From assembly GCA_023432225.1 (NCBI GenBank), contig JAEYUW010000045.1, forward strand, positions 310,001-374,000: a stretch of DNA of 64,000 bases, given 5' to 3'. This DNA comes from Verrucomicrobiota bacterium (GTDB taxonomy: Bacteria; Verrucomicrobiota; Verrucomicrobiia; Opitutales; Opitutaceae). Shown piece after piece: positions 16,787 to 24,509 of the stretch (position 1 is its first letter; every line of letters begins with the position of its first letter). Under the pieces are notes generated by a model. That model was not told the origin of the DNA, searched no databases, and worked only from the letters and a program-made list of their open reading frames with translations. The position numbers and the translations under genes are program-made.

Positions 16787-16847
16787 GTAGCGGAACGCGT
16801 CAGCGTTTCGTTGTTCGCACGAGCGAAAAACTTACGTTTTCCGCTAC
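16787..16847. repeat. REPIN-like element (GTAG type)
   Basis: GTAG plus the imperfect palindrome CGGAACGCGTCAGCGTTTCG, a short centre TTGTTCGCACGAG, then the inverted unit CGAAAAACTTACGTTTTCCG plus CTAC. The centre is shared with 11158-11216. Confidence 0.75.
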
Positions 16848-16870
16848 TCCGGAATGCGCCGGTGCGGCTC

Positions 16871-17809
16871 TCAGCGGCGGCGTTCGAACGTGCCGCGGAT
16901 TTTTTCCAGCGCCTGGCCGAACGTGATTTCCGCGCGCACGCGCGTGCCGGTGGAGAATTCGTAGCCGTCGGGGCCCCAGGTCGAGCGCACACCGACGCCG
17001 ATGATCCATTGCGTCTTCGAGTTGAAGGTGAATCGGCGCGGCACGAACCACAACATGCTGGGGCGGATCGTGAGGAAGTGTTGGGAGCCGTCGGTGATCA
17101 GCGCCGTCGTGGTATAGGTGCCCTGCACCGTCCACTTGACCTGACCGAGGTTGTAGATCGCGCCACTGGTGAGCGAGAGGGAGTCGTCGCGCGGCGTGTT
17201 GAGGCCGAAATCGCCGTTCACGCCGGACGGGGTGACGATGTCGACGCTGAACCCGGCGAACTGGGTCCAGCGCGGGGAGCCGGGGTCGTGGCGCTCGACG
17301 ACGAGCGAAGGCGAGAAGTGGTTGTGGCCGTCGGTGAGATCGGAGGGTGGCGAACCGACCGGGATCGCGGTTTCCAGACCGATGCTCGTCTGATAAATTT
17401 CCGCCGGGCAGCGCGGAAGGAGGTATTTGCCGCCGACGCGCAGCATGCCGAATCCGTAGTTGCCGGTGCCGCCGCCGAGGCCGTGAGTGGCGTAGGCCTC
17501 AGCCTCCACGTTGAACCCGAGTTGATCGTTGACGGCCCAGCGCACACCGGTGGGCAACCGGATGTAGTCGCGACGCAGCAGGTCCCCAAAACGCGGGTTG
17601 AACGTCACGCGAAAGGTCCCGGGCGGGTCGAGGTGGGGCAGATCGATGTCGAAGAGGCCGCGGATGCGATTGAGCAGGCCGGGCGAGGTCGGATTCGCCT
17701 GCGGATTGCGCGCCTCGGGCTCCGCGGGACGCTCCTGCGCCGCGGCGAACGGCGCGGTGGCGAGCAGGCAGCAGACGAGAAGAGGGACGATGGCGCGGCG
17801 GAGGGTCAC
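16871..17809 (-). CDS. Predicted outer-membrane beta-barrel protein
   Basis: Exported protein of 312 residues, function unknown. A signal peptide (LRRAIVPLLVCCLLATAPFA) is followed by alternating hydrophobic/polar strands with many aromatic residues (for example RVTFNPRFGDLLRRDYIRLP and WTVQGTYTTTALI), ending RVRAEITFGQALEKIRGTF. This is the pattern of an outer-membrane beta-barrel. GTG 17809 overlaps the stop of the upstream NusG-like gene (GTGA), implying coupled translation. The frame upstream of 17809 is a shadow of that gene. The pairing suggests a surface or export role linked to that antiterminator. Confidence 0.75.
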   Translation of the reverse strand: MTLRRAIVPLLVCCLLATAPFAAAQERPAEPEARNPQANPTSPGLLNRIRGLFDIDLPHLDPPGTFRVTFNPRFGDLLRRDYIRLPTGVRWAVNDQLGFNVEAEAYATHGLGGGTGNYGFGMLRVGGKYLLPRCPAEIYQTSIGLETAIPVGSPPSDLTDGHNHFSPSLVVERHDPGSPRWTQFAGFSVDIVTPSGVNGDFGLNTPRDDSLSLTSGAIYNLGQVKWTVQGTYTTTALITDGSQHFLTIRPSMLWFVPRRFTFNSKTQWIIGVGVRSTWGPDGYEFSTGTRVRAEITFGQALEKIRGTFERRR

Positions 17810-18318
17810 GGGAGCGGTTGGAGACTTTCGAGCGGCAACCGGACCAGCAGGCCCTGCTGCAGCACGTCCACCGACACCACAATTCCCTTCGGGTTCACGG
17901 GGTCGTCCACGTATCCCTCGAGACCGTTGAGCGGTCCGCCGCTGACTCGCACCCGGGTGCCGCGCTTGATCAAGGGGTGCAAGGCCGCCTCGAAGCCGGA
18001 GGCGCACACCGCTTTCACGTCCTCCAGCTGACGCAGGAAAATCGCTTCGTTTTCGACCAGCAACGCCCGCACGAGCAGGTCCTGTTGGTAGACGCGCGTC
18101 TTCTTTTCCGGAATGATCTGGGCAAACACGTAGCCGGCGAACAGCGGCTTGGTAAACACCTTCTTCTGCGTGCCGTAGCGACGCACGCTCTCGATGAGCG
18201 CGATGTAATGATCGAATTTTTCGCGCGCGAGCAGGTCGGCGAATTTCTTTTCGCACCGCGGCTTGGTATGGCAAACGAACCAGCGCGGTTCGGTGAAATC
18301 AGGAAGGTGTTGGCCCAT
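17806..18318 (-). CDS. NusG-like specialised antiterminator (RfaH/UpxY type)
   Basis: Transcription elongation factor paralogue of 170 residues. The NGN domain starts RWFVCHTKPRCEKKFADLL (about 12-30) and contains FAGYVFAQI. A KOW motif region RGTRVRVSGGPLNGLEGYV lies at about 119-137. The RWFVxHTKP opening is typical of the RfaH/UpxY group, which acts on particular operons, often for surface polysaccharides, rather than of housekeeping NusG, which is normally beside rplK. It is directly coupled to the outer-membrane protein gene downstream. Which operon it controls cannot be read here; the exosortase locus at 61-63 kb hints at polysaccharide genes elsewhere. Confidence 0.85.
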   Translation of the reverse strand: MGQHLPDFTEPRWFVCHTKPRCEKKFADLLAREKFDHYIALIESVRRYGTQKKVFTKPLFAGYVFAQIIPEKKTRVYQQDLLVRALLVENEAIFLRQLEDVKAVCASGFEAALHPLIKRGTRVRVSGGPLNGLEGYVDDPVNPKGIVVSVDVLQQGLLVRLPLESLQPLP

Positions 18319-18324
18319 TTACGG

Positions 18325-18395
18325 AAGACGGAGAACGGAAGACAGAGAGCTGTGAACGGAGGACGGATGACCGATGACGGGGGGCGACGCGGTCG
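18325..18395. repeat. Degenerate GGAAGACGGAGAAC short tandem repeat
   Basis: Imperfectly iterated GGAAGACGGAGAACGGAAGAC/GGAGGACGGATGACCGATGAC units fill the gap between the NusG-like gene and aroQ. No inverted partner arm is visible. Confidence 0.55.
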
Positions 18396-18408
18396 GGCGC
18401 AGTCGCGA

Positions 18409-18846
18409 TCAGGCGCGTTGCGCGAGCAACTGCAGCGCCTCGATGTAACCCGGAAAACCCTTGCCGCTGATCATGGCGATGCAGGCGGCGGCGGTGTAGG
18501 AATGCTGGCGGAATTTTTCGCGCTTCTTGATGTCCGAGATGTGCACCTCGACCGCCGGCAACGGCGCGACACTCTTGAGCGCGTCGTGCAGCGCGATGCT
18601 CGTGTGCGTGTAGGCGCCAAAATTGACGATGAAGCCGGAGACGCCACGGTCGGCCAAGGCGTGGATGCGGTCGATGAGCGCGCCTTCGTGATTCGATTGG
18701 AAGAACACCACGCGCACGCCGACGCGCTTGGCTTCGGCACGGATGAATTTTTCGAGGTCCTTCAGCGTCGCGGTGCCGTAGATGTGCGGCTCGCGCTTGC
18801 CGAGGCGGTTGAGATTCGGACCGTGGAGGATGGCGAAGGTTTTCAT
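18409..18846 (-). CDS. aroQ: 3-dehydroquinate dehydratase, type II
   Basis: Third step of the shikimate pathway, 3-dehydroquinate to 3-dehydroshikimate. Of 145 residues, normal for the type II enzyme. Motifs are HGPNLNRLGKREPHIYG with the catalytic Tyr (about 24), NFGAYTHTSIAL (usually NPGAYTHTS, so Pro is Phe here), EVHISD, and FRQHSYTA carrying the catalytic His (about 100). ATG 18846 gives the standard short N-terminus MKTFAILHGPN. Confidence 0.94.
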   Translation of the reverse strand: MKTFAILHGPNLNRLGKREPHIYGTATLKDLEKFIRAEAKRVGVRVVFFQSNHEGALIDRIHALADRGVSGFIVNFGAYTHTSIALHDALKSVAPLPAVEVHISDIKKREKFRQHSYTAAACIAMISGKGFPGYIEALQLLAQRA

Positions 18847-18854
18847 TAAAGGGT

Positions 18855-18939
18855 CACCACGAAAGACACGAAACACACGAAAAAGGAGAGAGCCTGAGTA
18901 GGCCGAGACTTTTCGTGTGTTTGGTGTGTTTCGTGGTGG
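18855..18939. repeat. Inverted CACGAAA-type repeat
   Basis: CACCACGAAAGACACGAAAC at the left end is inverted as GTGTGTTTCGTGGTGG at the right. The arms of about 30 bp enclose 22 bp. They fill the gap between aroQ and the Nif3-family gene. Confidence 0.75.
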
Positions 18940-18944
18940 CTACC

Positions 18945-19697
18945 TCACAATGGGTTTTCAGTTTCGATGAACTCCCAGGGCAGGCGGAACTTTTTCGCCA
19001 ACTCGGCGGCGAGTGCTTTCACCGCGAGCGTCTCGGTCGCGTAGTGGCCGCAGCAGAAAACGTTCAGCCGCTGCTCCTGGGCGAAGTTAAACCACTCTTC
19101 GCGCAACTCGCCGGTCACGAGCGTATCGACGCCGGTCGCGGGCAGGGCGGCGATGGCGCTGTTGCCGGAGCCGCTGCAGAAAGCGATCTGCTTCGGCTGC
19201 GCCGAGCCGAACTCGAGGGCGACGACGCGCGGATAGAGTTCTTCGAGTCGATTGCGAAGCTGCGCACGCTTGAACTTGTTTGGGGCGATCCAGCCGACGA
19301 ACTCGTCGTCGTGCGGCAGAAAGCGAGCTTTCGGCTTCAGGCCGAGCTGGCGGGCGAGGAGAACGTTGTTGCCGAGTTCGGCGTGGGCATCGAGCGGTAG
19401 GTGCGAGGAGTAGACCGCGCAGTTGCCGCGCACGAGCGTCGCGTAGCGTTCGTAGGCCGGGCCGACCAGCGGTTGCGCGCCGCCCCAGAACAGGCCGTGG
19501 TGCACGACCAAAAAATCGATGCCGCATTCGACGGCCTTCTCGAAAGGAACGAGGCCGGCATCGACCGCGGCGCCGATTTTCGTGACGCGGCCGTCGTTGG
19601 CGACCTGCAGTCCGTTGACGGCGCCGGGATAGTCTTTGAACGACGAGCGGCGGGTGCGTCGGTCGCAGTAATCGGCGAGTTGTTGCAGGGAGGCCAT
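18945..19697 (-). CDS. Nif3-family (DUF34) dinuclear metal protein
   Basis: Conserved hexameric metal-binding protein of 250 residues whose role is not firmly established; family members have been linked to GTP cyclohydrolase I type 2 and metal handling. Metal-ligand motifs are present: VVHHGLFW, SSHLPLDAHAELGNN, a TGELREEWF segment and CCGHYATE. ATG 19697 gives MASLQQLADYCD, the usual N-terminal helix. The frame extends upstream only as the complement of the dCMP deaminase gene. Confidence 0.9.
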   Translation of the reverse strand: MASLQQLADYCDRRTRRSSFKDYPGAVNGLQVANDGRVTKIGAAVDAGLVPFEKAVECGIDFLVVHHGLFWGGAQPLVGPAYERYATLVRGNCAVYSSHLPLDAHAELGNNVLLARQLGLKPKARFLPHDDEFVGWIAPNKFKRAQLRNRLEELYPRVVALEFGSAQPKQIAFCSGSGNSAIAALPATGVDTLVTGELREEWFNFAQEQRLNVFCCGHYATETLAVKALAAELAKKFRLPWEFIETENPL

Positions 19698-19782
19698 TCG
19701 CGGCAGGTTGAGGAGTGTGGCAGGCGCGTGCAAGACGCAGGTGAGGCTTGCCAGCGTGAGCACCGACGCCAGCGTGGCGGGT

Positions 19783-20301
19783 ATGGAGGCTGGCCCGAAC
19801 CCTACCGCACCCGCCGCCGCTCCGCGTGCGTCGGCCCCCCTGAGCCCGATTGATCTCATCGCCGAAGCGACCGATCGTTTCGACCATCGGCCGAGTTGGG
19901 ATGAGTATTTTATGGCAACGGCGACGCTCATCTCGTCGCGTTCGAACTGCGAGCGGCTGAACGTGGGCTGCGTGATTGTCACGGGCGGTGAGCGGCGCAA
20001 CCGCATCGTCGCAGCTGGCTACAACGGCTGGCTGCCAGGCACGCCGCACGTCTCCCGCATCCGCGACAATCACGAGACGGCCACGGTGCACGCCGAGCAA
20101 AACGCCGTCGCCGACGCCGCGCGCCGCGGCTCGAGCGTCGAAGGCTGCACGGCTTACGTGACCCATTATCCGTGCATCAACTGCGCGAAGATTCTGGCCG
20201 CGGCCGGCATCGCGGAAATCAAGTATCACTCCGACTACAACAACGACCCGTTCGTCGCGCCGATCCTGGCCGATGCCGGCGTGAAAATAACCCAGCTCTG
20301 A
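19783..20301 (+). CDS. dCMP deaminase family protein
   Basis: Zinc-dependent cytidine/deoxycytidylate deaminase fold, 172 residues. It has the zinc and catalytic motifs HAE (103-105, TVHAEQNAVADAA) and PCINC (130-134). Spacing and the SRSNCERLNVGCVIV segment fit ComEB-type dCMP deaminases, which convert dCMP to dUMP for dTMP synthesis. The N-terminal 20 residues are Ala/Pro-rich and may not be part of the fold. The gene is divergent from the Nif3-family gene with an 85 bp gap. Confidence 0.9.
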   Translation: MEAGPNPTAPAAAPRASAPLSPIDLIAEATDRFDHRPSWDEYFMATATLISSRSNCERLNVGCVIVTGGERRNRIVAAGYNGWLPGTPHVSRIRDNHETATVHAEQNAVADAARRGSSVEGCTAYVTHYPCINCAKILAAAGIAEIKYHSDYNNDPFVAPILADAGVKITQL

Positions 20302-20350
20302 CCCGTGCGCCGCGAGGGCACGTCCGCCGCGGCATGCTGTCCTGATCGCC

Positions 20351-20911
20351 ATGAATGCCCGCCGCAGCACTTCCGGAGCGAATCTCACCGGCAACCTGCT
20401 GCTCGCGCACCCGGCGATGAAAGATCCGAATTTCGGCCGCACCGTCGTGCTGGTGTCGGCGCACGACGCGAATGGTGCGCTCGGGGTCGTGATCAACCGG
20501 CCGTTACGCCGGCGCCTCGACGAAATCAGTGCGGACTTCGCGCTCGGGCCGCTCGCCAAAGTTCCGCTCTACTCCGGCGGACCGGTCGAGAAGGAGAAAT
20601 TGATTCTCACGGCGTGGCGTTGGCGCGAGGAGGCGGAGGAATTTGAATTGCAGTTCGGGCTCGATCCCGAGCGCGCCGCGGCACTCGTCGCGGAGCCGGG
20701 CTATGCGTTGCGCGGCTTTCTCGGTTACGCCGGCTGGGGACAGGGGCAGCTCGAAAACGAGATGAAGCACAACACGTGGTTCGTGACCGGTCCGGCCGGC
20801 TACAACCTGGGAGCCGAGGATGGCCCGGCACTGTGGCGTCTCATTCTCGGCTCGCTTGATCCGGAGTTGAAGCTTCTCGCGGACGAGCCAGAAGATCCGT
20901 CCAAGAACTAG
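20351..20911 (+). CDS. YqgE/AlgH family protein (UPF0301)
   Basis: Conserved cytosolic protein of 186 residues. Family motifs are NLLLAHPAMKDPNFGRTVVL (about 15-34), GALGVVINRPL, YSGGPVEKEKL, and GYAGWGQGQLENEM followed by TWF. The biochemical function of the family is unknown; AlgH was named from alginate regulation in Pseudomonas. Confidence 0.92.
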   Translation: MNARRSTSGANLTGNLLLAHPAMKDPNFGRTVVLVSAHDANGALGVVINRPLRRRLDEISADFALGPLAKVPLYSGGPVEKEKLILTAWRWREEAEEFELQFGLDPERAAALVAEPGYALRGFLGYAGWGQGQLENEMKHNTWFVTGPAGYNLGAEDGPALWRLILGSLDPELKLLADEPEDPSKN

Positions 20912-21120
20912 TCGCTGCGTCCGGCCGGACAATCTGCGAACTCGCGCGGCCAGTCCGGCGACGCGCGCGCGTGGCTCTCGATCTCTGCCGAAGCGAGAGG
21001 GAAGACGCCGCCACCGCTGCGAAAACGGACCGCATCGTCCATTCGCGGTTGAGTGAGCTCGTCGCACATGCCCGCGCCGTGCGCGCGTTTTTTTCGGATG
21101 ACACGCGGGCGGCGGCGCAG
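20912..21120. other. Upstream region of amtB, no clear gene
   Basis: About 210 bp lie between the AlgH gene and the sigma-54 promoter. A CTCTCG...CGAGAG inverted repeat lies near 20975-21000, about 140-160 bp upstream of the promoter. No TCCCG-N-CGGGA site like those at 1485 or 5486 is present, so a different activator is implied. Confidence 0.4.
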
Positions 21121-21137
21121 TTGGCACGGGCTCTGCG
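21121..21137 (+). promoter_or_regulatory. Sigma-54 (-24/-12) promoter of amtB-glnK
   Basis: TTGGCACGGGCTCTGCG has GG at 21123 and GC at 21135, exactly 12 bp apart, matching TGGCACG-N4-TTGC closely. The start point is expected near 21147, 25 bp before the amtB ATG. RpoN control of ammonium transporter-PII operons is well established in other bacteria. Confidence 0.88.
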
Positions 21138-21171
21138 TTAGGCCGCGTGGGTCACATACCCCATACCACAC

Positions 21172-22500
21172 ATGAGACACACTAACCCATTCCGGAAGCT
21201 CGCTGCGGCTGCGGCGCTGCTCTCCTTGCCAATCCTCGCGCTCGCTCAAGAAGCGGCGCCGCCGGCACCCGCCGCTCCGACCGTCGACTCGGGCATCACT
21301 GCCTGGATGCTCGTCTCCACCACGCTCGTGCTGCTGATGGTTCCTGGTCTTGCGTTGTTCTACGGCGGGCTTGTCCGCACCAAGAATGTTCTCGGCACCA
21401 TGATGCATTCGTTCATCGCGATGGCGGTGGTCGGTGTAATCTGGGCCGTGTGCGGTTACTCGATGGCATTCGGCCCGAATGTGCTCGGCGGCTTGGTCGG
21501 CTGGAATCCCGGGTTTCTGTTCCTGAACGGCATCGATCAAACGATCATGAGTTCAGGTGTGCCGGAATACGTGTTCGCCATGTTCCAGGGCAAATTCGCC
21601 ATCATCACGCCGGCGCTCATCGCCGGTGCGGTGGCGGAGCGCATCAGTTTCCGCGGCTGGATCGCTTTCATCACCTTGTGGGTGCTCTTCGTCTACGCGC
21701 CGCTCTGCCACTGGGTGTGGGCCGCTGACGGCTACTTCTTCCAGATGGGCGCGATCGATTTCGCGGGCGGCACGGTGGTGCACATTTCCTCGGGCATCTC
21801 CGGCCTCGTGCTCGCGCTTTTCATTGGACCGCGCATCGGTCACCCCAAGCTCTCCACCTCGCCGAATAATCTCACGATGGTGCTTCTGGGTGCGGGCCTG
21901 CTCTGGGTCGGCTGGTTCGGCTTCAATGCGGGCTCGGCGGTCGCCTCGAACCTCGACACCGCGCGCGCTCTCACTGTGACCCAGGTCGCCGCCGCGACGG
22001 GCGCGCTGACGTGGGTGCTGATCGAAGCGATTGCCCACGGCAAGCCGACCTCGCTCGGCCTGGCCTCCGGCATTCTCGCGGGTCTGGTCGCGATCACGCC
22101 GGCTGCAGGTGTGGTCGGCGTCAAGGGCGCGCTCGCGCTCGGCGTCATCGCCGCGGTGGGCTGCTACCTCGTCATCACGCTGAAGAGCAAACTCGGCTAC
22201 GACGACACGCTCGACGCGTTCGGCGTGCACGGCGCCGGCGGTATCATCGGCGCGATCGTGCTCGTGTTTTTCATCCGCGATTCCTGGGCCAAGCCGGACG
22301 GATGGACGGTGGGCAGTCAGCTGCTCGTCCAGCTGAAGGCGGTGGGCGCCACCGTGGTTTTTGCCACCGTGATGACTCTCATCATCGGCTTCCTCGTGCA
22401 GAAGACCATCGGCCTTCGCCTCGGCGAAACGTCTGAGCGCGCGGGCATGGACCACGAACTCCATGGCGAGCGCGGCTACGGCCTCAACAACCTCAACTAA
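21172..22500 (+). CDS. amtB: Ammonium transporter
   Basis: Trimeric inner-membrane ammonium channel of 442 residues. A cleavable signal peptide (about 1-26) is followed by eleven expected helices. Functional landmarks are GLALFYGGLVRTKN, the HW pair in APLCHWVW, the first pore histidine in GGTVVHISSGISG and the second in FGVHGAGG. The signal peptide is common in Gram-negative Amt proteins. It is followed 13 bp later by glnK, the usual partner that blocks the channel when nitrogen is plentiful, and is preceded by a sigma-54 promoter. Confidence 0.96.
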   Translation: MRHTNPFRKLAAAAALLSLPILALAQEAAPPAPAAPTVDSGITAWMLVSTTLVLLMVPGLALFYGGLVRTKNVLGTMMHSFIAMAVVGVIWAVCGYSMAFGPNVLGGLVGWNPGFLFLNGIDQTIMSSGVPEYVFAMFQGKFAIITPALIAGAVAERISFRGWIAFITLWVLFVYAPLCHWVWAADGYFFQMGAIDFAGGTVVHISSGISGLVLALFIGPRIGHPKLSTSPNNLTMVLLGAGLLWVGWFGFNAGSAVASNLDTARALTVTQVAAATGALTWVLIEAIAHGKPTSLGLASGILAGLVAITPAAGVVGVKGALALGVIAAVGCYLVITLKSKLGYDDTLDAFGVHGAGGIIGAIVLVFFIRDSWAKPDGWTVGSQLLVQLKAVGATVVFATVMTLIIGFLVQKTIGLRLGETSERAGMDHELHGERGYGLNNLN

Positions 22501-22513
22501 GGAGCGCCCTACC

Positions 22514-22858
22514 ATGAAGCTCATCACCGCCATCATTCGCGAAGAAAAACTCGACGAGGTCCGTCAGGCCCTCATCGACGCTGAAATCGAGCGCATCACC
22601 GTCAGCCGCGTCTCGGGCCACGGCCAACAGCAGGAGATCGAGTTCCAGCGCGGTCAGAAGGTCATTCCGAATCTGATTCCGCGCATCGAGATCAAGATCG
22701 CCTGCAACGACGCCTTCGAAGACATCACCGTCAATGCCATCCTCAAGGCCGCCAAGTCGGGCAAGGACGGCGAAGTCGGCGACGGCAAGATCTTCATCCA
22801 GGAACTCAAGGAGTGCATCCGCATCCGCACCGGCGAGCGCGGCGGCACCGCGATTTGA
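22514..22858 (+). CDS. glnK: PII nitrogen regulatory protein without the T-loop tyrosine
   Basis: Signal-transduction trimer of 114 residues that senses 2-oxoglutarate and ADP/ATP and would bind AmtB. ATG 22514 follows AAGGAG with good spacing. The N-terminus MKLITAIIREEKLDEVRQAL and the C-terminal GEVGDGKIFIQE motif are canonical. The T-loop reads SGHGQQQEIEFQRG, one residue shorter than usual. The position normally held by Tyr51 (ELYRG) is Gln (EFQRG), so uridylylation by GlnD at that site appears impossible. The gene order amtB-glnK and shared promoter support naming it glnK rather than glnB. Confidence 0.92.
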   Translation: MKLITAIIREEKLDEVRQALIDAEIERITVSRVSGHGQQQEIEFQRGQKVIPNLIPRIEIKIACNDAFEDITVNAILKAAKSGKDGEVGDGKIFIQELKECIRIRTGERGGTAI

Positions 22859-22897
22859 CCGCCTCACGGCGTCACTGACCAACACACTAACACCAAC

Positions 22898-22931
22898 AAA
22901 GGTCGCGCGGCGCTCTCGTCGCGCGGCCTTT
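22898..22931. terminator. Terminator hairpin after glnK
   Basis: AAAGGTCGCGCG pairs with CGCGCGGCCTTT (one G-U pair) around a 10-nt loop, followed by TGCCGTTTTC. It lies 40 bp after glnK. Confidence 0.65.
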
Positions 22932-23028
22932 GCCGTTTTCGCCCTGGCCGGGGACGAGAGACGCGACTCCGCGGGGCGGCGCGGCTTTTTGTTGCCCATG
23001 CCCGGCGAAAATCGTTTCAGTGTGCGCG

Positions 23029-23865
23029 ATGTCGCACCCACGGCTCACCTCGCTGCTGTTCACACCCGGCACGCGCCCCGAGCGCTTCGAGAAAGTTCCC
23101 GCGAGCGGCGCCGACGGCATCATCATCGACTGGGAAGACGCAGTTCCCCCGTCCGAGAAAGATCGGGTGCGCCGCGAGACAATCGCCTGGTTGAAGGAGA
23201 ATGGGAGAGTGGGCGCGCCACCATTCGTGACCGCGATTCGCGTGAATGACCTGCGCACGGCGCACGGTCGCGCGGATTTGGATGCACTAAATGCTGCCGC
23301 GCTGCGCGTGGATGCAATCGTGCTCCCCAAGGTCGAGTCGGTAGCTGAAGTGCACACGGCGGCGCGCAAACTGTTTGGCGAGCCGCGGCTCGTTTGCCTG
23401 ATCGAGACCGTGCTCGGTGTCCGCTTCGCGGCGGAAATCGCGGGAGCCTCGCCGCAAGTCGCAGCGCTGGGCTTTGGCGGATTTGATCTCTCCGCGGAGA
23501 CGGGCGGCGAGCCGACGTGGGACGCGTTGCTCTGGCCGCGCACACAAGTGGTGCATGCCGCGACCGCCGCGGGCGTGCTGGCCATCGATCAGCCGTTCAT
23601 CGCGCTCAACGACGAAGCCGGACTCACGCGCGAATGCGCGCGCGTGCGCGAGCTCGGGTTCGGTGCCAAGCTGGCGATTCATCCGCAACAGTGCGCGGCC
23701 ATCCAGGCGGCCTTCCAACCGGCCCCCGAACAGATCGCGCGCGCCCAGCGCATCGTCAGCGCATTCGAAGCGGCCCAAGGTCACGTCGCGGCAATTGACG
23801 GACAGATGATCGATGTGCCGATGTATCGGTCCGCGCAGCGTATTCTGGCGCGAGCAACCCGTTGA
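23029..23865 (+). CDS. HpcH/HpaI aldolase, CitE-like CoA-ester lyase
   Basis: TIM-barrel lyase of 278 residues in the CitE/malyl-CoA lyase group. It shows SLLFTPGTRPERFEK at residues 7-21, the metal-binding acidic motif IIIDWEDAVPPSEK (usually DLEDAV), VLPKVES and CLIETVLG with the metal-ligand Glu, and GGFDLSAETG. It is followed directly by two MaoC-like genes, which suggests a pathway forming or cleaving a 3-hydroxy or 2-methyl-malyl-type CoA ester, such as beta-methylmalyl-CoA or citramalyl-CoA. Start at ATG 23029; the upstream frame covers the terminator. Confidence 0.85.
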   Translation: MSHPRLTSLLFTPGTRPERFEKVPASGADGIIIDWEDAVPPSEKDRVRRETIAWLKENGRVGAPPFVTAIRVNDLRTAHGRADLDALNAAALRVDAIVLPKVESVAEVHTAARKLFGEPRLVCLIETVLGVRFAAEIAGASPQVAALGFGGFDLSAETGGEPTWDALLWPRTQVVHAATAAGVLAIDQPFIALNDEAGLTRECARVRELGFGAKLAIHPQQCAAIQAAFQPAPEQIARAQRIVSAFEAAQGHVAAIDGQMIDVPMYRSAQRILARATR

Positions 23866-23869
23866 TTCC

Positions 23870-24391
23870 ATGAGCTCGTTTTCTGCCTACGTGCCAGTCG
23901 GCGACCAGCGCTTCCGCGAACGCTTCGGCCTCGATTTTGAACAGTTTGCCGTCGGCCAGAAATTCAAGCATCGACCCGGCCTGACGCTTTCGCAGCAGGA
24001 CGGGCGCGACGAATGCCTCGATACGCTCAATCAGCAGATGCTGCACTTCGACGAGCAGTTCGCGGCGCACGGCGAGTGGAAGAAGTGCCTGATGGATTCC
24101 ACGCTGACGACCAGGGTGGTGCTCGGGATGACGTGGAAGACTTTCGCGAAACGCGTGCAGTTGCTCGGCTTCGACGAGATCACGTTGCCGAAGCCAACCT
24201 TTGGTGGCGACACGCTCTACGCAGAGTCGGAAATTCTCGAACACGCGAACCATGTCGACACGCCGCGCGCGGGTCGCATCAAGGTGCGCACGCACGGCAT
24301 CAACCAGCGCGGCGAAATTGTCGCGGTTCTTGTCTGGGATGCGCTCATCGCGCGGACCGGCCACGATGATTTCACGCGGCTGAATTACTGA
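23870..24391 (+). CDS. MaoC-like hotdog protein, probably catalytically degenerate
   Basis: Hotdog-fold protein of 173 residues, the same length as its neighbour at 24510, with which it aligns along most of its length (FKHRPGLTL vs YEHRPGKTF; MTWKTF vs MMTKTF). Where the neighbour has INPTH, matching the NPxH active-site motif of R-specific enoyl-CoA hydratases, this copy reads DSTLT, so the catalytic His and Asn are missing. It probably forms a heteromer in which the other copy carries the active site. ATG 23870 lies 4 bp after the lyase gene. Its TGA stop touches the REPIN-like element. Confidence 0.75.
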   Translation: MSSFSAYVPVGDQRFRERFGLDFEQFAVGQKFKHRPGLTLSQQDGRDECLDTLNQQMLHFDEQFAAHGEWKKCLMDSTLTTRVVLGMTWKTFAKRVQLLGFDEITLPKPTFGGDTLYAESEILEHANHVDTPRAGRIKVRTHGINQRGEIVAVLVWDALIARTGHDDFTRLNY

Positions 24392-24502
24392 GTAGGGCCG
24401 GTCTCTGACCGGCTCACGGAGACCCGTCACCAGCGATGTTTTTCGCTTTTCCTCATCACTACCGCTTCGAAATGCCTTGGGCCGGTCTCAGACCGGCCCT
24501 AC
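24392..24502. repeat. REPIN-like element between the two MaoC-like genes
   Basis: GTAG + GGCCGGTCTCTGACCGGC at 24392, inverted as GCCGGTCTCAGACCGGCC + CTAC ending at 24502. The left end abuts the stop codon of the upstream gene. Confidence 0.85.
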
Positions 24503-24509
24503 TCACGCC

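Noticed and set aside
20971..21141. A 56-codon frame opening with GTG (ALDLCRSEREDAATAAKTDR...) upstream of amtB
   Set aside because: It runs through the sigma-54 promoter and has no Shine-Dalgarno site or recognisable motif; it looks like chance openness in GC-rich DNA.
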